A stretch of 64,000 nucleotides of DNA, taken from assembly GCA_900230115.1 (NCBI GenBank), contig LT907983.1:1922001-1986000 (forward strand), given 5' to 3'. The notes below the pieces were generated by a model. The model was not told where the DNA came from and searched no databases. It saw only the letters and a program-made list of their open reading frames with translations. This DNA is from Spirosomataceae bacterium TFI 002. GTDB taxonomy: Bacteria; Bacteroidota; Bacteroidia; Cytophagales; Spirosomataceae. Made by a program: the position numbers and the translations under genes. Positions 26,626 through 35,346 of the stretch are shown here, piece by piece (within the stretch, counting starts at the first letter, position 1; each line of letters starts with the position of its first letter).

Positions 26626-27375
26626 TTGGAAATACTCTCCTCCTACACTCTATTCGAATGGTCACTTGCTTTTTTAGCGGCTTTTATCATTGGTATGTCT
26701 AAGGCTGGGCTTAAGGGCATCGACATCATGAATGTGACCCTCATGGCTTTGGTTTTTGGCAGTAAAGAAAGCACTGGCATTGTGCTACCGCTACTTTGCG
26801 TGGCGGATATATTTGCTGTTTGGTATTACCGCCGAGATGCGGAGTGGGGTCATTTTAAGAAACTCATGCCTTGGATGATTTTTGGGGTACTTATCGGGGT
26901 TTTCGTTGGTAAAGATTTGGACGAAAACCTGTTCAAGAGAATCATGGCTGTCATAATCGTGGTTTCTTCTATCATCATGATTTGGTGGGAGCGATCAAAA
27001 ACCAAGCATCTCCCACAAGGAATGTGGTTTGCTGGTCTTACAGGAACAGCGGCGGGAATAACGACAATGCTTGGTAACTTGGCGGGAGCATTTTCTAATA
27101 TCTACTTTTTAGTTTTGAGAATGCCTAAGAATCAATTCATTGGCACTGCTGCTTGGCTGTTTTTGTTCATTAATTTATTTAAGCTTCCATTTCATATTTT
27201 TTCTTGGGAAACAGTAAATTCATCTTCTATCAAGATAGATTTAGTACTTGTTCCCATCTTGCTTTTGGGTTTTTGGACAGGTCTAAAAATAGTAGATCGC
27301 ATCAAAAACGATGATTACCGCAAACTGGTTTTGGCTCTTACCTTACTTGGCGGAATTGTAATATTCTTTAGATAG
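26626..27375 (+). CDS. TauE/SafE family sulfite or sulfonate exporter-like permease
   Basis: A 249-residue inner-membrane protein with about eight helices in two repeats. The repeats carry 'GMSKAGLKGIDIMNVTLMAL' near the N-terminus and 'GTAAGITTMLGNLAGAF' in the middle, the Gly-rich motifs of the TauE/SafE (DUF81) family. The substrate is unknown. The likely start is a TTG at 26626; no ATG near it keeps the first helix. It stands alone, upstream of GH20. Confidence 0.8.
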   Translation: MEILSSYTLFEWSLAFLAAFIIGMSKAGLKGIDIMNVTLMALVFGSKESTGIVLPLLCVADIFAVWYYRRDAEWGHFKKLMPWMIFGVLIGVFVGKDLDENLFKRIMAVIIVVSSIIMIWWERSKTKHLPQGMWFAGLTGTAAGITTMLGNLAGAFSNIYFLVLRMPKNQFIGTAAWLFLFINLFKLPFHIFSWETVNSSSIKIDLVLVPILLLGFWTGLKIVDRIKNDDYRKLVLALTLLGGIVIFFR

Positions 27376-27439
27376 AAATTTGCTAATTTTAAATAGCAAG
27401 TAAAATTTCAGTCAAAAAACTCGTTACTAAAATAAACCC

Positions 27440-27447
27440 TATATTTG
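27440..27447 (+). promoter_or_regulatory. Bacteroidota -7 box for the GH20 gene
   Basis: TATATTTG matches TAnnTTTG and lies 28 bases before the ATG at 27475, supporting that start over an in-frame upstream codon at 27445 inside the box. Confidence 0.5.
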
Positions 27448-27474
27448 ATTTTAAAATATTTTAATAAATCAACC

Positions 27475-29385
27475 ATGCGAAAGCCCCTACTTTTATTTAG
27501 CCTTTTTCTATGTTCGGTGGTGAGCTTAATAGCTCAAAACAACATCATTCCTGCACCAGTGTCTTATGAAAACAACATGGACATGTTTATGGTAGACAAT
27601 AGTATTTTTCTCGATGACCGTACCAATGACGCCACTGCCCATGCATATGCCGACGATCTACTTGCCTATCTAAATAGAGCAAGTATAAACACTTCTTTCA
27701 AAAAAGTGGATTCCTTGTCTCAACAGCAAAAAGCTATCAGATTTGAATTGGAGTCGAATGAATTATTGGGCAATGAAGGCTACGAACTGGAAGTAAAAGA
27801 ACTTAGTGTTAATATCAAGGCAAATAAGCCTGCAGGAATTTTTAACGCCATCCAGACTTTAAAACAACTTTTGCCACGAGAGTTTGAATCGATAGAGAAC
27901 CCAATGGGCTTCGGTATGATAATGGGTTGCAAGATTGTTGATTACCCACGCCTTGAATGGAGAGGTTTAATGCTAGATGTGAGCAGGCACTTTTTTACCG
28001 TGGAAGAAGTAAAAGACTATTTACTGACCATGTCTAAGTATAAATTCAATGTGATGCACTGGCACTTGACAGACGACGAAGGCTGGAGAATAGAGATTAA
28101 ATCATTGCCAAAACTTACGGAGGTAGGAGCGTGGAGAGTACCTCGTTATGGTAAATTTGGTGAAGGTAGAGCCTATCCAAAAGAAGGTGAAAAAGCAACG
28201 GAAGGAGGGTTTTATACCCAAGAAGAGATCAAAGAAGTAGTGGCTTACGCCAAAACATTGAACATTACCATTGTACCCGAGATAGACATGCCAGGGCATA
28301 GCATGGCTGCTTTGGCCGCTTATCCTGAGTTATCTGTAGATAAGGAGCCAAAATTTGTAAACCCGGGAGCGAAGTTTGCCGAGTGGCCAGCTGGCGGAGG
28401 TTTTTATATGTTGATTGACAATACGCTTAATCCTACGGACGAGAAAGTCTATGATTTTGTAGATAAAGTATTTACCGAAGTAGCAGAACTTTTCCCAAGC
28501 GAGTATATTCACATGGGTGGTGATGAGTGCTACCATGGGTATTGGGAGAAAAGCCCCGAAGTACAGAAGTTCATGAAGAAAAATAAAATAGCCGACACGC
28601 ACGAGTTGCAGAGCTACTTCGTAACGAGGGTTCAAAAAATCATCAATTCCAAAGGTAAAAAGATGATCGGTTGGGACGAAATCCTAGAAGGTGGACTTGC
28701 CGAGGGTGCAGCTGTGATGAGCTGGAGAGGTATGAAAGGCGGCATAGAAGCTGCTAAAATGGGACATAAAGTTGTGATGTCGCCCACCACTTATGCCTAC
28801 ATCGATTATTCGCAAGGAGATCATTCGGTGGAGTTTCCTATTTACAGTGATCTATATTTGAAAAAAGCCTATGAATTTGAGCCAGTTCCGGCAGGGGTAG
28901 ATAGCAATATGATCATGGGTGGTCAGGCCAATTTATGGACCGAACAAATCAAAACTTTGGATTATGCTTATTACATGACTTATCCACGTGCTTTGGCCAA
29001 TATTGAAGCTACTTGGAGTCCAAAATCTAAGCGTGACTGGAATAGTTTTGTCAATAGACTTGAGGCTCATTTTCCTCGATTTGAAGCAGCTCAAAAGAAC
29101 ATCAGCAAGGCGGTTTATGACCCTGTGGTAAAAGTAAAAGAGATTGATGGAGAATTGGTGGTTCGCCTCAGCTCCGAAACACCGAATGTTGACATTTTTT
29201 ATACCTACGACAACTCATTTCCCAACCAGTATAGAGATAAAGCCACGGGAGATATTGTTATTCCAGAAGGTGACCTATCGCTCAAAGTAGTTACATATCG
29301 CAATGGTCGCCAGTTGGGTAGAATGCTCTCTATTCCAAGGGCTGATTTAGTGAAAAGGTCTAAACAAGAGAAGTTTCAGTTCTGA
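27475..29385 (+). CDS. GH20 beta-N-acetylhexosaminidase, exported
   Basis: A 636-residue periplasmic enzyme releasing terminal GlcNAc/GalNAc. There is a signal peptide (MRKPLLLFSLFLCSVVSLIAQ). A GH20b-like N-terminal domain precedes the barrel from about residue 160. The barrel has 'HWHLTDDEGWRIEIKSLP', 'VPEIDMPGHSMAALAAYPEL' and the catalytic pair Asp-Glu in 'IHMGGDECYHGYW' (substrate-assisted mechanism). A small C-terminal beta domain follows. The start is supported by the -7 box. Confidence 0.95.
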   Translation: MRKPLLLFSLFLCSVVSLIAQNNIIPAPVSYENNMDMFMVDNSIFLDDRTNDATAHAYADDLLAYLNRASINTSFKKVDSLSQQQKAIRFELESNELLGNEGYELEVKELSVNIKANKPAGIFNAIQTLKQLLPREFESIENPMGFGMIMGCKIVDYPRLEWRGLMLDVSRHFFTVEEVKDYLLTMSKYKFNVMHWHLTDDEGWRIEIKSLPKLTEVGAWRVPRYGKFGEGRAYPKEGEKATEGGFYTQEEIKEVVAYAKTLNITIVPEIDMPGHSMAALAAYPELSVDKEPKFVNPGAKFAEWPAGGGFYMLIDNTLNPTDEKVYDFVDKVFTEVAELFPSEYIHMGGDECYHGYWEKSPEVQKFMKKNKIADTHELQSYFVTRVQKIINSKGKKMIGWDEILEGGLAEGAAVMSWRGMKGGIEAAKMGHKVVMSPTTYAYIDYSQGDHSVEFPIYSDLYLKKAYEFEPVPAGVDSNMIMGGQANLWTEQIKTLDYAYYMTYPRALANIEATWSPKSKRDWNSFVNRLEAHFPRFEAAQKNISKAVYDPVVKVKEIDGELVVRLSSETPNVDIFYTYDNSFPNQYRDKATGDIVIPEGDLSLKVVTYRNGRQLGRMLSIPRADLVKRSKQEKFQF

Positions 29386-29410
29386 AAATAAAACACATAT
29401 TTACGAAGGA

Positions 29411-29438
29411 AGAGGTGGCCATTTGTCTACCTCTTTTT
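29411..29438 (+). terminator. Terminator after GH20
   Basis: A stem AGAGGT / ACCTCT with flanking imperfect pairs is followed by five T, 25 bases after the stop and just before the convergent end of the kinase gene. Confidence 0.6.
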
Positions 29439-29462
29439 CGTATTCATTTGAGGGGTATTTAA

Positions 29463-30983
29463 TTAGTTCTTTTGAACCAAGCTTTGCCAACCTTCATATC
29501 CTTTATGCACTAATGAATTCGCATTATTAGGTTCAACGGTGCTGGTTTTGGCAAGGTTTAGTGCCTTTAATTGCTCAATGCTTTGGTAAACTCCACTTTT
29601 TAGGCCTGCGAGATATGCCGCACCCAGGGCAGAAACGTCAGGATTGGATTGTCTATGTAAAGGAATCTCTAGTAGGTCAGCAAGGAAATGAAGCACAAAC
29701 TTGTTACGGCTCAATCCGCCGTTGATAGAAATTGATTTTAGCGGCTTGTCCATGTCTTTTTGCATGGCCGCTACTACGTCTTTTATTTGATAAGGAATGC
29801 TTTCTAAGGCAGCTCTTATTATATGTTTTTTTGTTGTACCAAAGGTCATTCCTTCTATGGATGCTTTTCTATCCATTTGCCAGTGCGGTGCTCCTAATCC
29901 ACTAAAAGCTGGAATGAGATATACGCCGGCATTATCTGTAAGTGACGCTGACATTGCTTCGGTATCGGCAGGGTTTTGGAAAAAGCCTAGTTCGTTTTTA
30001 AGCCATTCAATGGTGGAACCACACGAAACAATTGCTCCTTCTAGAGCAAAATCAACTCTACCTTCTGTACTCCAACAAACGGTGGTCAACATCCCATTTT
30101 TAGAAACCACTGGCTTGTCGCCAATGTTCATCATGATGGAGCTTCCTGTACCCATGGTAACCTTGGCAGTGCCTTGCTCAAAACAACCTTCACCAAAAGT
30201 GGCTGCATGAGAGTCCCCTATCATTGCCGTTATTGGAATTTTATGCGTTGCTGATCTGCGTTCATCTGCGTTTCCAAAGAAATCTTCATCCCATTTGAAA
30301 GACCAATCACCAAAATTGAAAGAAGAGGCACATACTTCAGGCAAATTCAATTTTTCGAGCCCCCACATTTTCAATATCTCACTATCCCATGTCAAAGTAT
30401 TAATATTGAGTAGTAAGGTTCGATGGGCATTGGTATAGTCTGTTTTAAAGACTTTTCCATTGGTCATTTTATACAAAATCCAACAATCGACTGTACCAAA
30501 ATATACTTCACCATTTTCAACTTTGGCTTTTATGGCTGTGTTGTTTTCAATGAGCCAAAGGAGTTTCGTTGCAGAGAAATATGGGTCAATAATTAACCCT
30601 GTGCGTTCTTTTATAAAATCGTTCTGACCATCAGCTATTAGCTTTTGGCATACTGCTACTGATCTTTTGCAAGCCCATACAACTGCTGGTGCGAGTGGTT
30701 TTCCTTCTTTATCCCAAACAACAAATGTTTCTCTTTGATTGGAAATACCACATGAAGCAATTTGATTAAGTTCAAAACCTTTATTGGTGAATTCCTTGAA
30801 ACAAAGATTTACGGAGTCTTTCACATTTTGAAAAATACCTTCGGGATATTGCTCTACATGTCCATTGTCAAAATAGTCGGTATGAAGGTCCGCATGGCCT
30901 TTAGCAACAGCATTTCCTTCGGCATCAAAAATGATGGTTTTTGTGCTGCTTGTTCCTTGGTCTATGGCTAGGATGTATTTCAT
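29463..30983 (-). CDS. FGGY carbohydrate kinase, candidate apulose kinase
   Basis: A 506-residue cytoplasmic ATP-dependent kinase, closest in appearance to glycerol kinase ('ILAIDQGTSSTKTIIFD', 'GISNQRETFVVWDKEGKPL', 'LIIDPYFSATKLLW', 'INGGLSRNKFVLHFLADLL'). Glycerol contacts Arg-Glu (QRET), Trp (VVWACKR) and Tyr (DPYFS) are kept. The loop that is GDQQ in E. coli GlpK is GDSH here, and the Phe of GTGCF is Ser (GTGSSIM), which opens the pocket. It is the last gene of an operon with a sugar ABC transporter, an isomerase and a split transketolase. I therefore infer phosphorylation of a ketopentose, probably D-apulose, not glycerol. Homology-based annotation would say glycerol kinase. Confidence 0.8.
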   Translation of the reverse strand: MKYILAIDQGTSSTKTIIFDAEGNAVAKGHADLHTDYFDNGHVEQYPEGIFQNVKDSVNLCFKEFTNKGFELNQIASCGISNQRETFVVWDKEGKPLAPAVVWACKRSVAVCQKLIADGQNDFIKERTGLIIDPYFSATKLLWLIENNTAIKAKVENGEVYFGTVDCWILYKMTNGKVFKTDYTNAHRTLLLNINTLTWDSEILKMWGLEKLNLPEVCASSFNFGDWSFKWDEDFFGNADERRSATHKIPITAMIGDSHAATFGEGCFEQGTAKVTMGTGSSIMMNIGDKPVVSKNGMLTTVCWSTEGRVDFALEGAIVSCGSTIEWLKNELGFFQNPADTEAMSASLTDNAGVYLIPAFSGLGAPHWQMDRKASIEGMTFGTTKKHIIRAALESIPYQIKDVVAAMQKDMDKPLKSISINGGLSRNKFVLHFLADLLEIPLHRQSNPDVSALGAAYLAGLKSGVYQSIEQLKALNLAKTSTVEPNNANSLVHKGYEGWQSLVQKN

Positions 30984-31009
30984 TTTTTACTTTATTTTCA
31001 TGTTCTTCG

Positions 31010-31315
31010 ATTTTAGGACACGGATTCTGCGAAGCACGGATTTACACGGTTTTTTTACTCAACATATTTGGACGCGGATATCGCAGATGCTTGGCAACGC
31101 AGATTTTCGCGGGTTTTTCTATTTAGCTGGCTTTTTTGGACACAGATGACACGGATTCTGTGAAGCACGGATTTGCACGTTTTTTTTTACTCAACATATT
31201 TGGACGCGGATATCGCAGATGCTTGGCAACGCAGATTTTCGCGGGTTTTTCTATTTACTCGATTTTTTTGGACACAGATCACACGGATTCTGAAAAACAC
31301 AGATTTACACAGATT
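31010..31315. repeat. Tandem 132-base repeats with CACAGAT/CACGGATT words
   Basis: Two units 132 bases apart are nearly identical from TTTTACTCAACATATTTGG to CTATTTA (31054-31125 and 31186-31257). Each is preceded by a GGACAC-GAT-ACACGGATTCTG segment, and a third partial unit follows at 31269-31315. The words (ACACGGATT, ACACAGATTTACAC) also flank the GxxExxY gene at 37264 and occur near 39130. The block separates the kinase from the permease in the operon. Short frames inside it are repeat artefacts. Confidence 0.85.
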
Positions 31316-32281
31316 TTAGGCTGTTTTTGATTTACTTTTTTGATCAATGATTACTGCCAAAAGGATCACTCCTCCTTTCACCACTTGTTGCCAGAAAGGT
31401 GACACATCCAATAAAACTAAGCCGTTATTCAAAACCCCAATGATTACTGCTCCTATCACAGTTCCTGCTACTGTTCCTACGCCTCCAGAGAGGGAAGTAC
31501 CACCAATCACTACTGCTGCTATGGAATCCAACTCGTAACTTACTCCAGCATTTGGCTGAGCGGAGTTTAGTCTTGATGTAACCAAAATACCTCCTATCGC
31601 TGCCATCGTTCCTGCGATTCCGTATACTTTTAGCTTCACAGCATTTACATTGATTCCCGAAAGCAAAGCTGCTTTTTCGTTTCCTCCAATGGCATAAATG
31701 TGCCTTCCGAAGCTTGTCTTTTTTGTAATGAAAATCATCAAAATAACGACTACTATTGATATCCAAACTGGCACAGGAATGCCCAAAAACCAACCAGAAC
31801 CAATGAATTCGAAGTTTGCCCCAAGGTTTGAAATAGGAATACCCTGAGAATAAAGCATGGTTGCCCCTCTTGCAATCGTAAGCATGGCCAGTGTAGCAAC
31901 AAATGGAGGCACTGAGAACTTGGTAATAAACCAACCATTCAATAAACCAAAAACTGCCCCTACAATCAAGGCCGCTAATACTGCACCCAAAACCGTGAAA
32001 CCCATATGTACTCCAAAAGGCTCTATGGCTACTCCGTATTTCAATAGACCAGCACATACTACCGATGAAAACGCCAATACAGAACCAACCGAAAGGTCGA
32101 TACCCGCCATCAAGATCACAAGGGTCATACCTACAGAAATACAAACATTGACAGATATTTGCCTCAAAACATTCCACAGGTTCGTGCCTGTCATGAATTT
32201 GTCTGAAAGCAAGCCGATCACAAGGCATAATATAAATAAGCCGATCAGTGATTGAGATTTCTTTAATAGTTCTTTGTTCAT
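31316..32281 (-). CDS. Ribose-type sugar ABC transporter permease
   Basis: A 321-residue inner-membrane protein with about eight to ten helices. It has the RbsC-family signatures 'MAGIDLSVGSVLAFSS' and 'GGTSLSGGVGTVAGTVIGA'. It overlaps the ATPase gene by four bases. It is the membrane channel for the sugar bound by the lipoprotein encoded at 34375. From context the sugar is probably D-apiose or a small apiose oligomer. Confidence 0.93.
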   Translation of the reverse strand: MNKELLKKSQSLIGLFILCLVIGLLSDKFMTGTNLWNVLRQISVNVCISVGMTLVILMAGIDLSVGSVLAFSSVVCAGLLKYGVAIEPFGVHMGFTVLGAVLAALIVGAVFGLLNGWFITKFSVPPFVATLAMLTIARGATMLYSQGIPISNLGANFEFIGSGWFLGIPVPVWISIVVVILMIFITKKTSFGRHIYAIGGNEKAALLSGINVNAVKLKVYGIAGTMAAIGGILVTSRLNSAQPNAGVSYELDSIAAVVIGGTSLSGGVGTVAGTVIGAVIIGVLNNGLVLLDVSPFWQQVVKGGVILLAVIIDQKSKSKTA

Positions 32282-33762
32282 ATAGCAGCTTTGAGAAGTT
32301 GGTCTTCGGTTGCGTTTTGGGCAGAGAAAGTGGCTTTGATTCGGCCTTGTGCCATTACTAATATTCGATCAGATAAGGTTAGAATTTCAGGTATTTCGGA
32401 AGAAACTAAAATGACGCTTAATCCGTTTTTTGCCATTTCCTTGATCAATTCGTAAATCTCATTTTTGGCGTTAATGTCTATTCCACGAGTAGGTTCATCC
32501 AAAAACAAGATTTTAGGATTTGTGACCATCCATTTGGCAAGCACTACCTTTTGTTGGTTTCCACCGCTTAGGTTTTGACATTTCTCAGCCTCCGATGGTG
32601 TTTTTATTTTTAAACTCTGAATGTATTTCTGAGCTATGCTTTTGTCTTTGCCAGCATTTAATAAATCGAATGATTTTAACTGCGTAAGACTGATATTTTC
32701 GGCAATATCCATTCCTAAAACCAAGCCTTCTTCTTTTCGATCTTCGGTTACAAAAGCAATTCCTTGATCAATGGCATCTTTAGGAGATTTGATGTTCGTT
32801 GGTTTCCCTTCAATTTCTAACTCATAAGAACATTTGTTTTTGTTCAGGCCAAAAATAGATTCCAAAAGTTCTGTTCTCCCGGCACCCATCAATCCAAAAA
32901 TCCCAAGAACTTCTCCTTTTTGAAGTGAAAAAGAAATATCCGACAAAAGGTTTTGCCCTTTGATGGTAGGATGCTTTAGGCTAAGGTCGCTAACTTTCAA
33001 AACCTCTTCGCTATTTAAAGTAAGGCTGTCTTTGGGCAGTATTTTTACATCTCTACCCACCATATCTCTAACAAGTTGCTCTTCGGTGGAGTCCGTCATT
33101 TTGCCCGCACTGATATTACACCCATCCCTGAGCACGCTGAAATGATCCGCAATGCTAAATAACTCATCCATTTTGTGCGAAATGTAAACGATGGTTTTAT
33201 TTTCCTGCTTTAAGTTCTTTATTATTCTGTGAAGGTTTTCAATTTCTCTATCACTCAGTGCCGATGTGGGTTCATCCATAAAAATGAACCGTGCATTTGT
33301 CAGTAGGGCTTTCGCGATTTCAACAAGTTGCTGCTCTCCTATTTTCAATTTATTTACCAAAATATTTGGCGAAATAGACAGGTCTAGCTTTTGTAAAACA
33401 GCCTTGGTTTCATCATACATTTTTTGACTATTCAAAAAGCCAAAACTGTTGCTAATCTCTCTGCCTAAAAAGAGATTTTCGGCAACACTTAAATGCGGAA
33501 TAAGGTTGAGTTCTTGATGAATAATTGCTATTCCTGCAGCTTGAGCCTCCTTTACATTATCAAAGGATACACTTTCGTTATCTAAAATAATCTCTCCTTC
33601 GTAAGAAGTGTACACACCAGAAAGTATCTTTAGAAGTGTAGACTTACCTGCTCCATTTTCTCCTAGAATGGCATTGACCATTCCTGGGTAAAAAGTAAGA
33701 TTCACTTCGTTTAGTGCTTTCACTCCAGGGAATTCCTTCGATATGTTGACAGCTTTCAGCAT
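32278..33762 (-). CDS. Ribose-type sugar ABC transporter ATPase (two fused domains)
   Basis: A 494-residue peripheral ATPase of the RbsA type. Domain 1 has Walker A 'GENGAGKST' and Walker B 'FIFMDEPTSAL' with a weak signature. Domain 2 has a degenerate Walker A 'GLMGAGRTE', the signature 'LSGGNQQKV' and 'LFLDEPTRGID'. This asymmetry is normal for the family. It abuts DUF2291 and overlaps the permease by four bases. Confidence 0.94.
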   Translation of the reverse strand: MLKAVNISKEFPGVKALNEVNLTFYPGMVNAILGENGAGKSTLLKILSGVYTSYEGEIILDNESVSFDNVKEAQAAGIAIIHQELNLIPHLSVAENLFLGREISNSFGFLNSQKMYDETKAVLQKLDLSISPNILVNKLKIGEQQLVEIAKALLTNARFIFMDEPTSALSDREIENLHRIIKNLKQENKTIVYISHKMDELFSIADHFSVLRDGCNISAGKMTDSTEEQLVRDMVGRDVKILPKDSLTLNSEEVLKVSDLSLKHPTIKGQNLLSDISFSLQKGEVLGIFGLMGAGRTELLESIFGLNKNKCSYELEIEGKPTNIKSPKDAIDQGIAFVTEDRKEEGLVLGMDIAENISLTQLKSFDLLNAGKDKSIAQKYIQSLKIKTPSEAEKCQNLSGGNQQKVVLAKWMVTNPKILFLDEPTRGIDINAKNEIYELIKEMAKNGLSVILVSSEIPEILTLSDRILVMAQGRIKATFSAQNATEDQLLKAAI

Positions 33763-34371
33763 TTACTTTTGAATAGACACAGGGAGAATTTCCATTTGAT
33801 TATTGAGAGGTTCCGACTTGCTAAGTTTCAAAGCACCTACAACCTTTACCTGATCATTTACCTGCAAACCAGCTATGGATGCTGGAATGACTTGCTCCCT
33901 AATGTGCGTGTTTAATGCTTCTGAAAGCTTATTGAATTCAGCGTTGGTTTTATAATCTGTGAGGGCTACAAGGCCAGAAGCATCTCTAATGGCGTTACCA
34001 AAAATGAACTTTGTTTCAACTTTTATACTTCTTCCGCCATTGGTTTTAAGCTCCAGCTCTCCTCCATTTATTTTGGTAATAACACCATCCGCAGCTACCA
34101 TAAAGTAGGCAGAATTACCAATCCCAAGGCGATTTCCGTATTTGGCAAAAGTAGAATCAACATCAGAGTTTAGCTCTGCGGCCAAAGTTGCTACTTCTAC
34201 ACTTGAGCTTTTACTTAAAATACCTTCGTACAGCTCGGTTGCTTTTTGGCTAAAATCAATGCCATTTTCTTGAATAGCTTTCATTTCGTCCAAATCCGTG
34301 AAATAAACCGAATTATAGGCAAGTAAAACAAGAGCCACCAAGCCCAGTCCGTATTTGAGTGTTTTATTCAT
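33763..34371 (-). CDS. DUF2291 family accessory protein of the sugar transporter
   Basis: A 202-residue protein with one N-terminal membrane anchor ('YGLGLVALVLLAYNSVYF') and a periplasmic domain. DUF2291 proteins are regularly encoded inside ribose-type ABC operons that also carry pentose or polyol catabolic genes; their role is undefined. There is no gap to the ATPase gene and only three bases to the binding-protein gene. Confidence 0.85.
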   Translation of the reverse strand: MNKTLKYGLGLVALVLLAYNSVYFTDLDEMKAIQENGIDFSQKATELYEGILSKSSSVEVATLAAELNSDVDSTFAKYGNRLGIGNSAYFMVAADGVITKINGGELELKTNGGRSIKVETKFIFGNAIRDASGLVALTDYKTNAEFNKLSEALNTHIREQVIPASIAGLQVNDQVKVVGALKLSKSEPLNNQMEILPVSIQK

Positions 34372-34374
34372 ATC

Positions 34375-35304
34375 CTAGAATTGAGAGGCGTTGGAAGCAT
34401 TAATTAATTCAACTTCTACAGGTACTCTCTGTGGGAATACCGTTCTTCCTTTGATATATTCATCGGCATATTTTGCAGCCGTTTCTGCCATTACCAATGG
34501 ATGCTGTAAGCCTGTTGCAACAATTTTACCTTCTTTGATTTTTTCAATGACTTCATCGGCACCATCAAAACCAAAAACCTTCACTTTATCGGCTTTCCCT
34601 GCAGATAGTAGAGCTTGATAAGCACCAAGTGCCATGGCATCATTTCCACAAAAAACAGCACTGATATCCGGGTTGGCTTGCATCATTGTTTCGAGTACTT
34701 CCATGGCCTTGTTTCTATCAAAATCCGCTGATTGCTGTGCGACCATCTCCAAATTTGGAAATTTATCCACTACAGAATGAAAACCTCCTGAGCGAGCCCA
34801 AGTATTGTTATCACCTACTAGACCCAATATTTCTACATATTTTCCTTTTTCACCTAAAGACTTTACGAATTCAATTCCAACATCAACACAACCAGAGTAA
34901 TTGTCGGATAAAATCTGGCAAGTTGCCGCATCATCCGCATTGACTTCCCTATCCATACAAAATACCGGAATACCGGCAGCTTTGGCTTTCATGATATTCA
35001 CAATAGAACCATCTGCATCCGTAGGGTTGAATAAAATAGCATCAAAACCACTTGAAATAAGGTTTTCGAAGTTATCCGACTCGGTAGCCGGATTATTCTG
35101 TGAATCAAATATTTTGGCCTCATAACCAAGTTTCTGTGCATTTTCTGCCGCTGCCTCCGCTAAAACGACAAACCATGGATTATTGAGCGTAGAGATTACC
35201 ACAGCTATTTTCGGCTTTTCGTCACCAGTCTTTTTGCCACAAGAAAATACCGTGAATAATGTAAGCAGAATAAGTGGTAAAAATTTGAATCTTGATTTTT
35301 TCAT
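34375..35304 (-). CDS. Sugar ABC transporter substrate-binding lipoprotein
   Basis: About 309 residues from the ATG at 35304, which begins the lipoprotein signal (lipobox 'FTVFSC'). The mature part is a Peripla_BP_4 type binding protein: 'IAVVISTLNNPWFVVLAEAA', 'GFDAILFNPTDADG', 'PVFCMDREVNADDAA', 'DISAVFCGNDAMALGAYQAL'. The Asp/Arg and Asn-Asp positions typical for pentose binding are present. Bacteroidota rarely use such ABC importers for sugars, so the operon may be horizontally acquired. I infer D-apiose as ligand from the neighbours. Confidence 0.9.
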   Translation of the reverse strand: MKKSRFKFLPLILLTLFTVFSCGKKTGDEKPKIAVVISTLNNPWFVVLAEAAAENAQKLGYEAKIFDSQNNPATESDNFENLISSGFDAILFNPTDADGSIVNIMKAKAAGIPVFCMDREVNADDAATCQILSDNYSGCVDVGIEFVKSLGEKGKYVEILGLVGDNNTWARSGGFHSVVDKFPNLEMVAQQSADFDRNKAMEVLETMMQANPDISAVFCGNDAMALGAYQALLSAGKADKVKVFGFDGADEVIEKIKEGKIVATGLQHPLVMAETAAKYADEYIKGRTVFPQRVPVEVELINASNASQF

Positions 35305-35346
35305 TTTGCGATTTTGATACACAGCCAACATGAACACTATCTGGTT

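Noticed and set aside
31010-31315. CRISPR-like appearance of repeated units and several short plus-strand frames
   Set aside because: Units are 132 bases, with no short repeat/unique spacer alternation and no cas genes; the frames are translations of the repeats.
31425-32255. Long alternative frames (267 and 132 codons) over the permease gene
   Set aside because: They shadow a textbook RbsC-type permease; their Cys/Trp/Arg-rich or Pro/Thr-rich composition is typical of wrong-frame reading.
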